Shown here: positions 9,660 through 18,849 of the stretch, in pieces
How positions within the stretch are numbered: position 1 is the stretch's first letter
Layout of the letters: each line of letters starts with the position of its first letter
Assembly: GCA_003427395.1 (NCBI GenBank)
Contig: BFEA01000189.1
Location: 478,246-506,383, forward strand
DNA length: 28,138 bases
From: Chara braunii
Taxonomy: Eukaryota; Streptophyta; Charophyceae; Charales; Characeae
Direction: 5' to 3'
Program-made: the position numbers and the translations under genes
Notes under the pieces: generated by a model
Seen by the model: only the letters and a program-made list of their open reading frames with translations
Told to the model about the DNA's origin: nothing
The model's database searches: none

Positions 9660-10382
9660 ATTTTATCTGGCGAAACCTAAAGAATGGGGGCAAGACCATT
9701 TGCAAACATAAAGTTACTAGGAATGACTTCCTCAGGAATCCCATAAATTTATAAACGTTGAAGATTATGATTACATCTTAAATTAAAAGTAAAAGTTTTC
9801 ATTCTGATCGGAAATAAAAAATGTGTTAATGGGTCTCCCTGGCTGACTGGTCTCTAGAGTTTAATCTCAGGCGAAAGAATGTCATTTACCTAAATCCTGG
9901 TTGTTGCGTTGGAATGCAGACTATTGACCCATTGTCTTAGTATGGGGCAAAAATTCATTTTTTTGCAAACGTGTGTCAAGAAAATGTTAATCCACATGAT
10001 CATAAGCTTTATCTATAAAAATAAATGCAACGTTGAGGCGAGATTGACGAGAAAGTTTGATCGTTTCATTAATTAATATAATATTATCTGTGTATAACGT
10101 CATTCGATAAGCCAGTTTGTGCACGATGGATGAAATCGGGTATTAGCGAAATCAATCTATTAGCTATTGTTTTTGTTAACATTTTATATACCACTATTAG
10201 TAATTGATTGACCTATAATTCCTTATGTTCGCCTTATCTTTTTTTTTTGTAAAACAAAGTAAGTACTCACTGTCCCACCAGATCTCACGTGTGACCAGAT
10301 TCCTAAACATGCTTATAAAATTACATAAGGTCATCAGAGAGAGTTTAACACATGACTTCTCAAAATTCTTTGAGAAAACCAT
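9660..10382 (-). pseudogene. LINE-A ORF2 reverse transcriptase remnant
   Basis: Minus-strand RT blocks follow in the expected order. Lys-Lys-Lys-Asp-Lys-Ala-Asn-Ile-Arg-Asn-Tyr-Arg-Ser-Ile (about 10200-10250; family pattern PKK.D..D.RNYRPI); Tyr-Lys-Met-Leu-Thr-Lys-Thr-Ile-Ala-Asn-Arg-Leu (about 10150-10190); Lys-Ala-Tyr-Asp-His-Val (9993-10010; the first catalytic Asp block); Val-Ser-Gln-Gly-Asp-Pro-Leu (9827-9847; family R.GDPLSP); Phe-Ala-Asn-Gly (9695-9706; family FADD). In the last block both catalytic Asp codons are changed, so this RT is dead irrespective of its stops. RT normally extends cDNA from the nicked target using the element's RNA. Confidence 0.85.
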
Positions 10383-11239
10383 TTATATCTGATGCTTTAT
10401 CTTCTTTCATTTATAATAATGCTGACCAAATCTCATTCTTTGTTATTGGATTTTCCAAGTCAACCTTTTGTTAAGGGACTAAGTTTTGGTCAATTGAGTG
10501 AGAAACTATTTGATCAATTGATTATCCTCCTCCATATCCCTTGAGTTTTTAGTTGAAGTAAAAAGATCCTTAAAAAAAACATATGCGGCTCTAGAGTTCC
10601 CAGCAGAGGTGTCAGGGATATCTATGATCTCCAGTAATTGTTTGGTAGCGTTAAATAATACTTCAATTTATTTATTTTTTTGTGTTCTCAAGTTTTCGAT
10701 ACCGGTAGTCTGTTGAGTTTCGATCCTGGGATCATGTTGCTCGTATTTCAAGATTTATTTTTGGATGTACATCTATTGATTATATCGATTTTTTATCAAA
10801 ACTTCATAATATTTCTAACATTTCTTAGATGAAAAGGCAAAACCACTATTAAACCAGGTTATATACGACTCATGTTGGGAATTAGTTGTATGTAAAAATT
10901 GCCATACATCCCGAATATATTGCATGAATTGAGGAGAAGCAAGGAGAGAGGTATTAAGTTTATAAAATCATTTTCCTTGGTCAATTTTTTTTCTGAAGGA
11001 GAGAAGTACCACGCACATCTTGTGATCTGCTTCTAGCCAGGGACTCTGAGGGAAAATAGTTGTTCCCTGGAGGACCCTGTCCAATTCAGCAGATAATAAA
11101 ATTATACCAATCCTAAATTTGGAGGAGTGGGAGGAACCACTATCGTCGAAAGGAATCCAAAAATTTTTCAGACTTACACAATCATTGAATTATATTTTCA
11201 TCTTCTTCTATATAAAGTGGAAAAGGAAAATGAATCTTT

Positions 11240-11697
11240 CATATGTTCATCCATAGGATCGCGTTGAAGTCCTCATCCATAATGATTGGTATTCCTTCCG
11301 GAATGAGACTACGAATGTTGTGAAAAAATTCAATTCTCTCTTGTATATCATTGAGACCATAGATTTTAATCACACAAACTATTTCTATTTCTAACATCAT
11401 TAGAGTTTATATTCATCTTCCTTGTTCCATATCTACCTCCCAATGCACCACCTCTGCACGAGAGTCCAGAGTGACCAAAATGGCAACCCCCCCGGACACA
11501 CTTCTTGGAGCATACAAGCTTATCTTTTGGAAGGGCTAGATCAAGTTGTGAGTTCTATTATGAGCAAGGAAGTCCAAAAGATGATTTTCATGAATGCATA
11601 TCAAATCTGGATAAGAACGACCTCCCACTTTAAGTTGTTCTATGATGGAGTGTTGTTTTTTTGTATCTGCAGTAACCAGTCCATTGACATTGAAAAA
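11240..11697 (-). pseudogene. LINE-A ORF2 apurinic-type endonuclease (APE) remnant
   Basis: Just below a stop at 11698-11700 the minus strand reads Phe-Phe-Asn-Val-Asn-Gly-Leu, matching the WNVNGL start of APE domains, then Tyr-Pro-Asp-Leu-Ile-Cys-Ile-His-Glu-Asn-His. That fits D(I/L)(I/L)CLQET, which holds the catalytic Glu. Further on, Val-Ile-Lys-Ile-Tyr-Gly-Leu-Asn precedes Asp-Glu-Asp-Phe-Asn-Ala-Ile-Leu (DFN codons within 11263-11277), the GDFN catalytic block with Gly changed to Glu. Stops separate the blocks and the SDH end is not clear. APE nicks the genomic target to prime reverse transcription. The N-terminal position, just after the ORF1-like region, fits LINE order. Confidence 0.8.
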
Positions 11698-12101
11698 TCA
11701 TAGATCTAGGTCTGCAGTTTGTGTAGCACGACGCCACAAAGGGTTTTTCCCGTATAGTGTTAGCAATGCATCCGTTTAGAAAAACTATACCGGAAAAATA
11801 CCTCTTTGTGACGCTATGTAATGTGCCTCGGAGCCTCACCCAGCTCCCTGTATCAAGCTTGAATGAGGGTTCTAGTATACCCTGGCGTAGAATGATGCCA
11901 AAAAAAAAAGGGACGTCCGTTATAGACTAAACTGCATTAGCTTTGACCTTTAACAACTGTAGATCTAAAAGAGTCATATGGGAAAACCACTTCAGCCCTG
12001 CTTCTTTGTTATCATCAAATCTGACAAATGTGTCTCTCTTGGTCCTATGTGCTTTCTCCCTTATATAAGTTAGAGTTGTGTGTGGCCCAGGGTCACAGTG
12101 C

Positions 12102-12189
12102 TTTTTTTTTTGGGGGGGGGGGGGGGACAAATGCTCAAGGCTATTCGTGGGGAGCAACACGTGCTGGGAACCGGGCCCAGCGTCCCATG
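12102..12189 (-). mobile_element. Short retroelement 3' end with C15-A10 terminus
   Basis: In minus sense the order is CATGGGACGCTGGGCCCGG, TTCCCAGCACGTGTTG, CTCCCCACGAATAG, a short spacer, a run of 15 C and then 10 A (plus strand T10 12102-12111, G15 12112-12126). The module matches those at 7.1 kb and 15.36 kb. The A-run orientation makes this the 3' end of a minus-strand insertion into LINE-A between its ORF1-like and APE parts. It is too short to encode anything. Confidence 0.65.
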
Positions 12190-12238
12190 TAAAATGATAC
12201 AAAGGATTTGGAATACCAGGGCCATTACCTGGTTTCAG

Positions 12239-12390
12239 TTAAGAACAATCTGAGAATATGACTAAGAACAATCTGAGAACCACAAAAAGAGTTCGGGAGA
12301 ATTTTAAGACAATCTAATAATTTAAGCTAAGAACAATCTGAGAACTACGAAAGAAATTCAGGAGCATTATAAGAAACCATGAATAACCGT
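12239..12390. repeat. 65 bp tandem duplication with a third partial copy
   Basis: AAGAACAATCTGAGAA occurs at 12241, 12264 and 12329. The last two copies extend to a full unit, offset 65, including CTAAGAACAATCTGAGAAC followed by an A-rich stretch and TTC-GGAG. This is non-coding sequence between the ORF1-like and ORF2 parts of LINE-A. Confidence 0.8.
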
Positions 12391-12799
12391 TGACCTACCG
12401 ACCTATTGCTAGGTTACTCAATCTGCAGTTACTAAGTCCTTTTGTTTTTGAAAATATCTGGAAAGGCTTGAAAAACTATATGAGCGGGGGGTCAAAACTA
12501 AAACAACCTACTATCCAGAATTCCCTCTTCAACAGACGAAAAGTCTGTTCAAGCTTTCAGTCCACGTACCAAAACTCACTTGATCTCATACCCCCTTCAT
12601 GCTAGGGTAACAGAGCACCGCAACCTTCCCCAATACTGACCAACCTAGTTCTGACGGACAGGAAGTGCCTTCCTCCCTCGACACTTCCTTTAACGACAAG
12701 CCCCTGACACAGGTTACAGGGTTAATACCCTGGCGCCCGCTATGTCGAACGATCTGGTTATGCCTTCCACCCTCAGCATAACTCCACAAGCCTCAAGCC
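12391..12799. other. Unassigned sequence between LINE-A ORF1-like and ORF2 parts
   Basis: Short antisense and sense ORFs (12390-12605 plus; 12586-12789 minus) show no domain. It is probably decayed LINE-A sequence, since recognisable or candidate LINE-A parts lie on both sides on the same strand. Confidence 0.35.
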
Positions 12800-13190
12800 C
12801 CCCCCTAGGTCACAGAGCAAAAACTCCAGCACCGGCCTGCGTCATTCCAGCTTCGTTCTTCTGACCTATTTGCCCATAGTGCTTTGTCAAGTAATCTTGC
12901 AAATCTCTTTTGAAAGTCTTGTCCCCCATATGTTGGTAATCTACATACGTAGTCCAACCCCTAAGAGTCACTCCTCCATATTGATTTTGACCAAGGGGGG
13001 AGAGACCAATTTTCTATTTACCCACCTTCTTTCTGACCGGGATTACCAGGTTCCCATTTGAGATTTGCATTTTGCTTACTTGACCTTTTTCCAACGAGTG
13101 TCGTAATTTGTGCCTCTTTCCTACATCATTCTCTCCCTCCTGAGAATTGTTTTGCAGGACTGTCGATGTAGATTCTGTTGGGGGCATTTC
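12800..13190 (-). pseudogene. Candidate LINE-A ORF1 downstream part, unrecognised sequence
   Basis: One minus-strand frame stays open for about 130 codons with a single stop. Its first half is hydrophilic and rich in Ser, Thr, Gln, Glu and Lys (it includes Glu-Ser-Thr-Ser-Thr-Val-Leu-Gln-Asn-Asn), with Val-Arg-Lys-Lys-Val-Gly-Lys before the stop. It ends Ala-Gly-Ala-Gly-Val-Phe-Ala-Leu-stop. No domain is recognised. Position upstream of ORF2 and a hydrophilic low-complexity character fit the C-terminal part of a LINE ORF1 protein, but this is inference from context. Confidence 0.35.
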
Positions 13191-13381
13191 CGAATAAAGT
13201 CTTTTGGGTTAGGCGCGAAGCACACGGAAAAGTAAACCGAAGAAGGTTATATCTTTATCTCTTTTGGAGACGATGATTGGAGAAAGTTGAGACCAGGACA
13301 AACGATGCCTATCTGATTGGACCGTCTTCAGTTACTTCCTCATTCCCACTACTACCGCCTGACACCCCCTCCTTTGTTTGA

Positions 13382-14022
13382 TTAGATTTCTTTTCCAAAG
13401 TAGGCGGATGAAATATTTTTAACTCTATCTGGAATAGCCGCTGACTTACAACAGTTATTGAGCTCCCTCTGGCAATCTTGTTGGATAACCCTTCTTAAAC
13501 TTAAGTTGGACTGCTGTTTAGTATTTCCAACAATTGGATGTAAGTAGCATTTTATAACTAAATGGATTCCGAAATGAACTTCTTTCTTACGTATAACAAC
13601 ATCCAATCTGTCAATTAGGCGTATTTCATATCAGCCGGTATCTGGTTTGTATCCAACCCGGACCTCTTCTGTGTCTCATCTGTGGGTTCCATTGTTATAT
13701 CTACACAAGGGACAGATGGAGCTTGTGCTGTAGCAATCAAATGTTCAATATCCATGGGAACTGGTCCAAATGCACCATAAAACGGATCAGTGACCGACTC
13801 TTCTGTCCCCTCTTGTTGTAGCCTTCATGTACCCGTAGTCACATCCTCCATATGTCCTTTGTAACTTTCCTGCTCCAATCTCATTCTTGCGGTATATGTA
13901 TTGCCTACAGGTATGTCAGAGACTGTACCAGTCTTCGTGTTTGTGCCCTTTGGGGCCTCCAGCATCTTGAGAAACACTACAATTAATGCAGACTTATGAT
14001 TGGCTTTGCTTCTATCTTTCTG
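13382..14022 (-). pseudogene. Candidate LINE-A ORF1 remnant with one stop and one frameshift
   Basis: From 14022 to a stop at 13615-13617 one minus-strand frame runs 135 codons, broken only by an in-frame TGA at about codon 66. A second frame (13606-13382, 74 codons) continues after an apparent frameshift. The first frame has Asn-His-Lys-Ser-Ala-Leu near its start, recalling the sequence that follows a zinc knuckle in ORF1/gag-like proteins, then an acidic segment with Ala-Phe-Gly-Pro-Val-Pro-Met-Asp-Ile-Glu. I cannot name a domain: neither the DUF4283 domain nor a clean CCHC knuckle is visible. ORF1 identity is inferred from strand and position. LINE ORF1 proteins bind the element RNA. Confidence 0.4.
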
Positions 14023-14040
14023 TTTTTTGTGTGTGATCTG

Positions 14041-14065
14041 TTTTTTTTTTTTTTTTTTTTTTTTT
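14041..14065 (-). repeat. A25 tract (minus sense), probable retroelement tail
   Basis: Twenty-five consecutive T on the plus strand. In minus sense it follows ATCATAAAACATATTT and is followed by CAGATCACAC. It may be the poly(A) tail of a small minus-strand insertion covering some of 14066-14330, but a simple homopolymer expansion is equally possible; no target-site duplication was found by eye. Confidence 0.6.
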
Positions 14066-14458
14066 AAATATGTTTTATGATCAACACCTGCCCCTGTTGC
14101 TCCTCCTCTTCCTGAGACCTATCTTCCATTGTTATTGAGGGAGAGTTTGAAGCAAGATCCGGTTGAGTTTGACTGGAATCTTGTAGCATCATCTATTGTC
14201 CTTCCTGACTTATCTGCCCAAGGGAAAAGGGGGGGGAATTATATATTGATGACTATTGTATCTCAAACTCTGGCCAATGTTAGAAACTGGGTCGAGCACC
14301 TCATTCATTCACTATGTAGATGAAAAACTGACTTTAATCTTCGAGAAAAAGTTCATAGGCTATTGTACGTGCTACCCTATATATAGTTACTAAAGCCAGA
14401 CATGCAAGGTCAGTGAACAAGGAAACCAAGTCACTCCGTTAACAAATGAAGAAGAAGA
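14066..14458. other. Spacer between ORF1-like remnant and 398 bp tandem repeat, with a TATA-like motif
   Basis: No gene is seen. One minus-strand frame has a Ser/Asn/Thr-rich stretch near 14110-14230 but no domain. At 14377-14386 the sequence CTATATATAG, a palindrome readable on either strand, stands about 70 bases from the tandem repeat and about 350 bases upstream of the ORF1-like frame. It could be a TATA box; there is no direct evidence of transcription. Confidence 0.3.
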
Positions 14459-15256
14459 GCATATTTTTCACTCCCAGTCGATAAAAATTTGATGTGTAAG
14501 GACTACCTTGATTCGCTGTACAGCTTGGTCGAACGATGTCATGACACCTTGTCTCTCATCTTCATTGTTTTCTCTCCCGATCACCTATAAAATAATAGCT
14601 CATGTTGTTTCCAACACATAGGCTTCCTATCATGGCACCTTGTCTCTCAACTTCATTCTTCTCTCTCCCGATAACCTATAACAGAATAGCTCATGTCATT
14701 TCCAACACATAGGCTTCCTCCTTCGATAAAGAAGTGATGAGTTATCCAAGAAGGACAAAATTGTTGTATGTCAAATGAAAAAGAAGTCAGTGATTGATTG
14801 TGGCAGCTCAATGGGGGGGGTGACAGTAGGGGTTGGTGCCCCCCAACACCCGCACTGCATATTTTTCACTCTCAGTCGATAAAAATTGGATGTGTAAGGG
14901 CTACCTTGATTCGCTGTGCAGCTTGGTCAAACGATGTCATGGCACATTGTCTCTCATCTTCATTTTTTTCTCTTCCGATAACCTATAAAATAATAGCTCG
15001 TGTTGTTTCCAACACATAGGCTTCCTATCATGGTACCTTGTCTCTCAACTCCATTCTCCTCTCTCCCGATAACCTATAACAGAATAGTTCATGTCATTTC
15101 CAACACATAGGCTTCCTCCTTCGAGAAAGAAGTGATGAACTATCCAAGAAGGACAAAACTGGTGTATGTCAAATAAAAAAGAAGTCAGTGATTGATTGTG
15201 GCAGCTCAATGCGGGGGGTGACAATAGGGGTTGGTGCCCCCCAACACCCGCACTGC
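14459..15256. repeat. 398 bp tandem duplication with nested ~90 bp repeats
   Basis: Unit 1 is 14459-14856 and unit 2 is 14857-15256, both starting GCATATTTTTCACTC and ending CCCAACACCCGCACTGC. They are about 94% identical by eye, far better conserved than the neighbouring LINE remnants. Each unit holds two diverged ~90 bp subunits sharing CTTGTCTCTCA, TCTC.CCGAT.ACCTATAA and TTTCCAACACATAGGCTTCCT, so four subunits exist in all. Near the right end of each unit is a GC-rich GGTTGGTGCCCCCCAACACC segment that can fold. No coding frame. It lies directly upstream, in minus sense, of the LINE-A ORF1-like region. Confidence 0.95.
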
Positions 15257-15348
15257 CCCCCTCCCCTTCTTAAAGAGCCTAATTCTAGTCGAAGTTGGAT
15301 AATGACCCTAGTACTCATATTTGCATTGTAATTGATTGGCAGTATATC

Positions 15349-15475
15349 GGACGCTGAACCCGGTTTGTAGTAGGTGCAACTCCCCACCAATAGATCGGAG
15401 TCCAACTATAGGCCTACTAGGGGAGGGTGCTTATACCCCTGTCTAGTAGACCGAAGTCATTTGGGAAAAAAAGAA
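15349..15475 (+). mobile_element. Dispersed 3'-terminal module copy on the plus strand
   Basis: GGACGCTGAACCCGGTTTG, TAGGTGCAACTCCCCACC and AATAGATCGGAG occur in the same order as in the minus-strand copies at 7.1 kb and 12.15 kb. An A-rich run (from about 15463) follows about 70 bases after the module, so the tail orientation is also the same relative to the module. This is probably the 3' end of a plus-strand retroelement fragment, decayed and non-coding. Confidence 0.5.
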
Positions 15476-16479
15476 AGACTGGGTATGAGGAGTCGGATGA
15501 GGGAGAATGAGATGAGAGCGCAATAAGGTATATACGATGAATAGGTGGGACTTGTAATTATGAAAATGAGATAAGTATTTTGGTTACTAGCAATAATTTA
15601 GGAGTTGTGGCGTACAAGTCGGAGTCTGACTCATGTAGTGGAGGCACGGCTCAGGCACTGTGTGTCTTACTACTAGCATATAATTTGTCCAACACCACAT
15701 AAGGTTGGCACGTAACAATTCTTGTCGGATCCACAATTACCCAATTTCCGAGAACAAGCGCACGACCAAAAAAGGTGTTATACAAAGTAACCACCTTGAC
15801 AAAGGACACAGTTGGAAAATTTCTTTGTTGAATGTAAGCCGAGCCAGTGGGTGGTTGAGAGCGCATGATGGGTAAGACCCGCGTACTTTGTTGCAACTGA
15901 AAATTGAAGCAATAACCTCCAAAAAAAAGAAAAGTTTTCCAATGTATGAGGAGAAGGTAGTTGCAACACTGTTGTTTCCCACTTTGTCCATGTCTGTACT
16001 ATTGCACAGTTGACATCTACTGGTGGTACCGTTAAACGACCAGTACTTCCTAAAGTCATGTCAGTTAACAACGCACGATTTCAGGAAATGTACGATCCAC
16101 TACAAGAGCGCCCAAATTCATCTGGCTAGAAGCATTTCTACTCTATTCTTTTCCACGGCGGATAGCTGGGCCGAGTACTGGTGGTTTAATGTGTCTACCA
16201 ACTTGACGAAATGCAGCAGCAGGCAACAAGTATGTCCTTGCTTCCCATAATCCTCCCTGTAGCATTCTCAAGGGTCAAGCATGAGACAATCAGACGAGGT
16301 GGCTAACTCAAAGGGTCTGATCCGAATGAAGACAATCATTTAGGACACATACATGTTGAAAACCCTGCAAATTAGTTATGATCCGAATTTAAGAAACTCG
16401 TTTCAAAGTAAATCGGAATGCCTCTGCTTTGTAATAATTCATAAGGTGACATTCTAGATCATATGGAAGGGAAGATGCA
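15476..16479. other. Unassigned stretch with frameshifted ORF-like segments on the minus strand
   Basis: Three minus-strand frames are open in overlapping pieces (16071-15778, 15991-15737, 15896-15651), and a further open piece lies at about 16140-16250. None gives a domain I recognise. Piecing the frames by eye suggests an old coding sequence with frameshifts, but chance cannot be excluded. No RNA gene or element end is seen. Confidence 0.3.
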
Positions 16480-16520
16480 GTGAGACGAAGGGGCAACTCC
16501 GATACTCCATGTGAGAAAGG

Positions 16521-16847
16521 ATGGGCTATGACCAAATCACTAATGGAGATGGATATTCTGTGTCAATTGAAGAAAGTCGGTATCCAAATTCAAAGCAATC
16601 CGGACAACCAGCAGAAACTTCTGGCCAAATTCACGAGAAGTTGGTTGGTTGGGAGGAAAATATAGGATTTTCGTGGACTTCATCTCAAGTGGAAGGACTG
16701 ACACAACTTCAATCCAACTCAGGGACTAAAGGATACTCAGCATCCAGAGTCACAATATTCAAGAAGAACAACATAACATTGTCACGAGCCTCGAAGGAAA
16801 CACTTACTCACTATCTGGCCAAGGAAGAGGAAGACAGGAACAAGTGA
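16521..16847 (+). CDS. Unrecognised 108-codon ORF (doubtful)
   Basis: Starts Met-Gly-Tyr-Asp-Gln-Ile and ends Glu-Glu-Glu-Asp-Arg-Asn-Lys-stop. It is hydrophilic, rich in Ser, Gln, Glu, Lys and Gly, with no signal peptide, membrane segment or recognisable domain. The context is repeats: a retroelement fragment begins a few bases downstream. An internal segment of a decayed transposon protein or a chance ORF are both plausible. Confidence 0.2.
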   Translation: MGYDQITNGDGYSVSIEESRYPNSKQSGQPAETSGQIHEKLVGWEENIGFSWTSSQVEGLTQLQSNSGTKGYSASRVTIFKKNNITLSRASKETLTHYLAKEEEDRNK

Positions 16848-16850
16848 AAC

Positions 16851-16930
16851 TTTTTTTTTCCTTATTTTTCCCCCCCAAAAGAGACAGCCCCATCTATTTG
16901 GGGGGGCATCAGTCCGGTTGGTCGTTACCA
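16851..16930 (-). mobile_element. Weak copy of the dispersed 3'-terminal module
   Basis: In minus sense it reads GCTGGTAACGACCAACCGG, then GCCCCCCCAAATAGATGGGG, CTGTCTCTTTT, a run of 7 G, and A-rich sequence ending in A9 (T9 at 16851-16859). The AATAGATGGGG core and the homopolymer-then-A ending match the copy at 7.1 kb; the upstream half is poorly conserved. Confidence 0.45.
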
Positions 16931-16936
16931 GCATGC

Positions 16937-17064
16937 AGAAAACAAGATTACATGAAAAGAGGAAGAATGTAGAAACGACCCACATCCCCTGCCGGCCGAA
17001 AGAAAACAAGTTTACATGAAAAGAGGAAGAACGTAGAAACGACCCACATCCCCTGCCGGTCGAG
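16937..17064. repeat. 64 bp tandem duplication
   Basis: Units 16937-17000 and 17001-17064 begin AGAAAACAAG and share ACATGAAAAGAGGAAGAA, GTAGAAACGACCCACATCCC and CTGCCGG, with only a few differences. It is non-coding and recent relative to its surroundings. Confidence 0.92.
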
Positions 17065-17120
17065 TCACAGTAAGAGGGGATTGGAAAGGGTGCCCCCACG
17101 GTAACCCTCTACCTAACTCC

Positions 17121-17189
17121 TTCCAAGGTGCATATAATGGTCGGGAAACGGGACAACGTACCCAGACACCCATTATATGCACTTCGGAA
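17121..17189. repeat. Short inverted repeat (hairpin), 20 bp arms, 29 nt loop
   Basis: TTCCAAGGTGCATATAATGG (17121-17140) is matched at 18 of 20 positions by the reverse complement of 17170-17189. The loop is 17141-17169. Pairing may extend weakly into the outer CCTT/AAGGGG flanks. Confidence 0.8.
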
Positions 17190-17626
17190 AGGGGAATGGT
17201 AGGATGTGCCCATGACCACCAGCTGGCCTTGCCTAGGTGCTTGTGTCAGCTTATCGGGTAGACTCTCTAACTTTTGGGGCATGTAGAAGATTGCGTAAGC
17301 CTGACGTTCAAACTTTCCGTACAACAAGGTTCATACGCTTCCACTTCCGCTAGGAAGTACCCAGCCCTGGTGCTTGTCACTGCTTTTCGTCCAAGTTGCC
17401 CTTGATATTGGTAGGGTGATAGTCCTGAGTGCTGGTCATACTGAGGTCAGATAGTAAGGATAGGGGGTGAGCTAGGAGTATCGACGTGACAGAGGATGGG
17501 TTGGGCGGAGGCCTCACGTTGTTAGGACAACCATTGGCTGCCCACCGCCAGCAATCACCGTGTGTTTGGTCCTTGGCCTCTACAACACCTTGGGGTTTCA
17601 TTTATAAAAAAAAAAAAAAAAAAAAA
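17190..17626 (+). mobile_element. LINE-E: 3' end of a plus-strand retroelement with A21 tail
   Basis: The plus strand ends CTTGGCCTCTACAACACC, TTGGGGTTTCATTTAT and 21 A (17606-17626). A 3' UTR with a CTTG..GGGGTTT..TTATA context running into poly(A) resembles plant LINE ends. The start of the fragment is not definable, so the left limit is nominal. No coding block is recognised. It meets LINE-B, which runs the opposite way, tail to tail. Confidence 0.5.
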
Positions 17627-17700
17627 GGACATCTAAGTCGGCTAGACTATCCTCTATGTAAACTCAACGGTTTATTGTACACCAGGACCTAGAAAAGCTG

Positions 17701-18420
17701 CTACATCCAATCCAGGGTATATTTCTGCACCAGGGAATCAAAGGTGAAGTTGCCTATGGTCGGATCCTTTTTCACCAGTGTCAGATAGTCCCCCCAGATT
17801 CTCCAAAACTTATCAGCATTGTTCGACGATTTTCGTATGTGATGGAGCCAGTCTGCAAGGAGGACCACTTTCAGATTCTCCGGTGCTTTGCTTCTCAACC
17901 CCGACATACTAACCTCTTTTCCCTGGAAAATCCGCTCATTGCGGATTGTCCAGATGGCCCATAACATGGCGCCCCGTACCACTTCACTGAGATAAAACTT
18001 CCTCTTGTCTTCTCTATTCGCCATCATCAGAGTTGCGAGCAGGATAGCAACGCCATCCTCCTCATCCACTAACCATGGGGAGGGCTTTCTCATAGCAGAC
18101 GCCCACCACTTCCCAAAATCTGTTATCACAGGTCGGTGTACGAAGAGGTGAGGGATATGTCGGCTTTCCTTGGCCAGCCACTGCACAGTGGGGACTGCCA
18201 GATGGTAGATCTGCCAAAACAGTCCCGCCTGCCTCTGGTCCGACAAGATCTTCAAAATCTCACGCTGGTCCCGCCATCTCCAGACCATCCATCTGAGGAT
18301 TCGTACATGAGAGATTCACTCTCTCTTAGCCCATTTGTCTCTCAGCTCATCAGATAATTGACCCGTTGGGAACAACAACTTGTAAATCGCCTTTGTAGTA
18401 ATCGGCTGCAGTGAGACACT
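17701..18420 (-). pseudogene. LINE-B ORF2 zf-RVT domain and C-terminus
   Basis: The longest ORF in the window (195 codons, 18288-17701) forms most of this. Just upstream the minus strand reads Ile-Thr-Thr-Lys-Ala-Ile-Tyr-Lys-Leu-Leu-Phe-Pro, the F.VK..Y..L block that opens zf-RVT regions; a stop separates it from the ORF. The ORF contains Trp-Arg-Trp-Arg-Asp-Gln-Arg, Phe-Trp-Gln-Ile-Tyr-His-Leu-Ala-Val-Pro-Thr, Phe-Val-His-Arg-Pro, Trp-Trp, and Leu-Trp-Ala-Ile-Trp-Thr-Ile-Arg-Asn-Glu-Arg-Ile-Phe, the W.IW..RN.R.F signature closing the domain. The paired cysteines of the zinc site are not visible, so the fold is probably damaged. The C-terminus ends Tyr-Thr-Leu-Asp-Trp-Met-stop. Confidence 0.85.
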
Positions 18421-18849
18421 TTTCCTATTGTTGTTCTGGGGTACCTGGGGGGGAGATGCCACTCCTGTGGGTCCAATACCAATTGCCTCCTACTCTTGCT
18501 CACGCAGAGGGGGAGATACATCTCCTCACTTATCTTGACCCGTTTACAAACTGTCACAGTTTCCACCACCGATGGATCGACTAACATCTGTGGGGCAAGC
18601 CCTCCCCTCCGGACCCTTCCAGTGGGCGGCCTAATCTTTACACCCTGACCTTACTAACCATTTTGTGGCTGCATGTTTACCCTCAACCAGCGCCCCCTCC
18701 ACCCTATACACCATTCGTGGTCAGGGTTCCCCTTTATACTTCACCCACCCTCCTTCTCGGAGGCCACTATGTTTCAGCAGATCTATCCACTGGATTGGGA
18801 TGGCCTCCTCCAGTACTAAACCTCTGGAGCCTGTTGAAGGGCAGGCACC

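Larger units (their letters stand above)
6915..14330 (-). mobile_element. LINE-A: nearly full-length decayed non-LTR retrotransposon
   Basis: On the minus strand the order is ORF1-like remnants (14.0-12.8 kb), APE endonuclease (11.7-11.2 kb), RT (10.4-9.7 kb), RT-to-zinc-finger connection (about 8.8-8.6 kb), zf-RVT (8.1-7.7 kb) and a C-terminal tail, the ORF2 order of plant L1-type LINEs. The 3' end is placed at a run of nine A (minus sense, 6915-6923), where the sequence changes from LINE-like to G/T-rich tandem repeat. The 5' limit is uncertain. The copy is dead: it has many stops and frameshifts, and the RT active-site aspartates are lost. Shorter retroelement fragments lie within it at 7036-7336 and 12102-12189, with a poly(A) tract at 14041-14065. 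Confidence 0.8.

Noticed and set aside
14459-15256. Pair of LTRs of an LTR retrotransposon
   Set aside because: The two copies are directly adjacent with no internal region, and no convincing terminal TG/CA, primer-binding site or polypurine tract was found.
17501-17692. Plus-strand ORF ending in poly-Lys
   Set aside because: The Lys run is the translated A21 tail of a retroelement 3' end.
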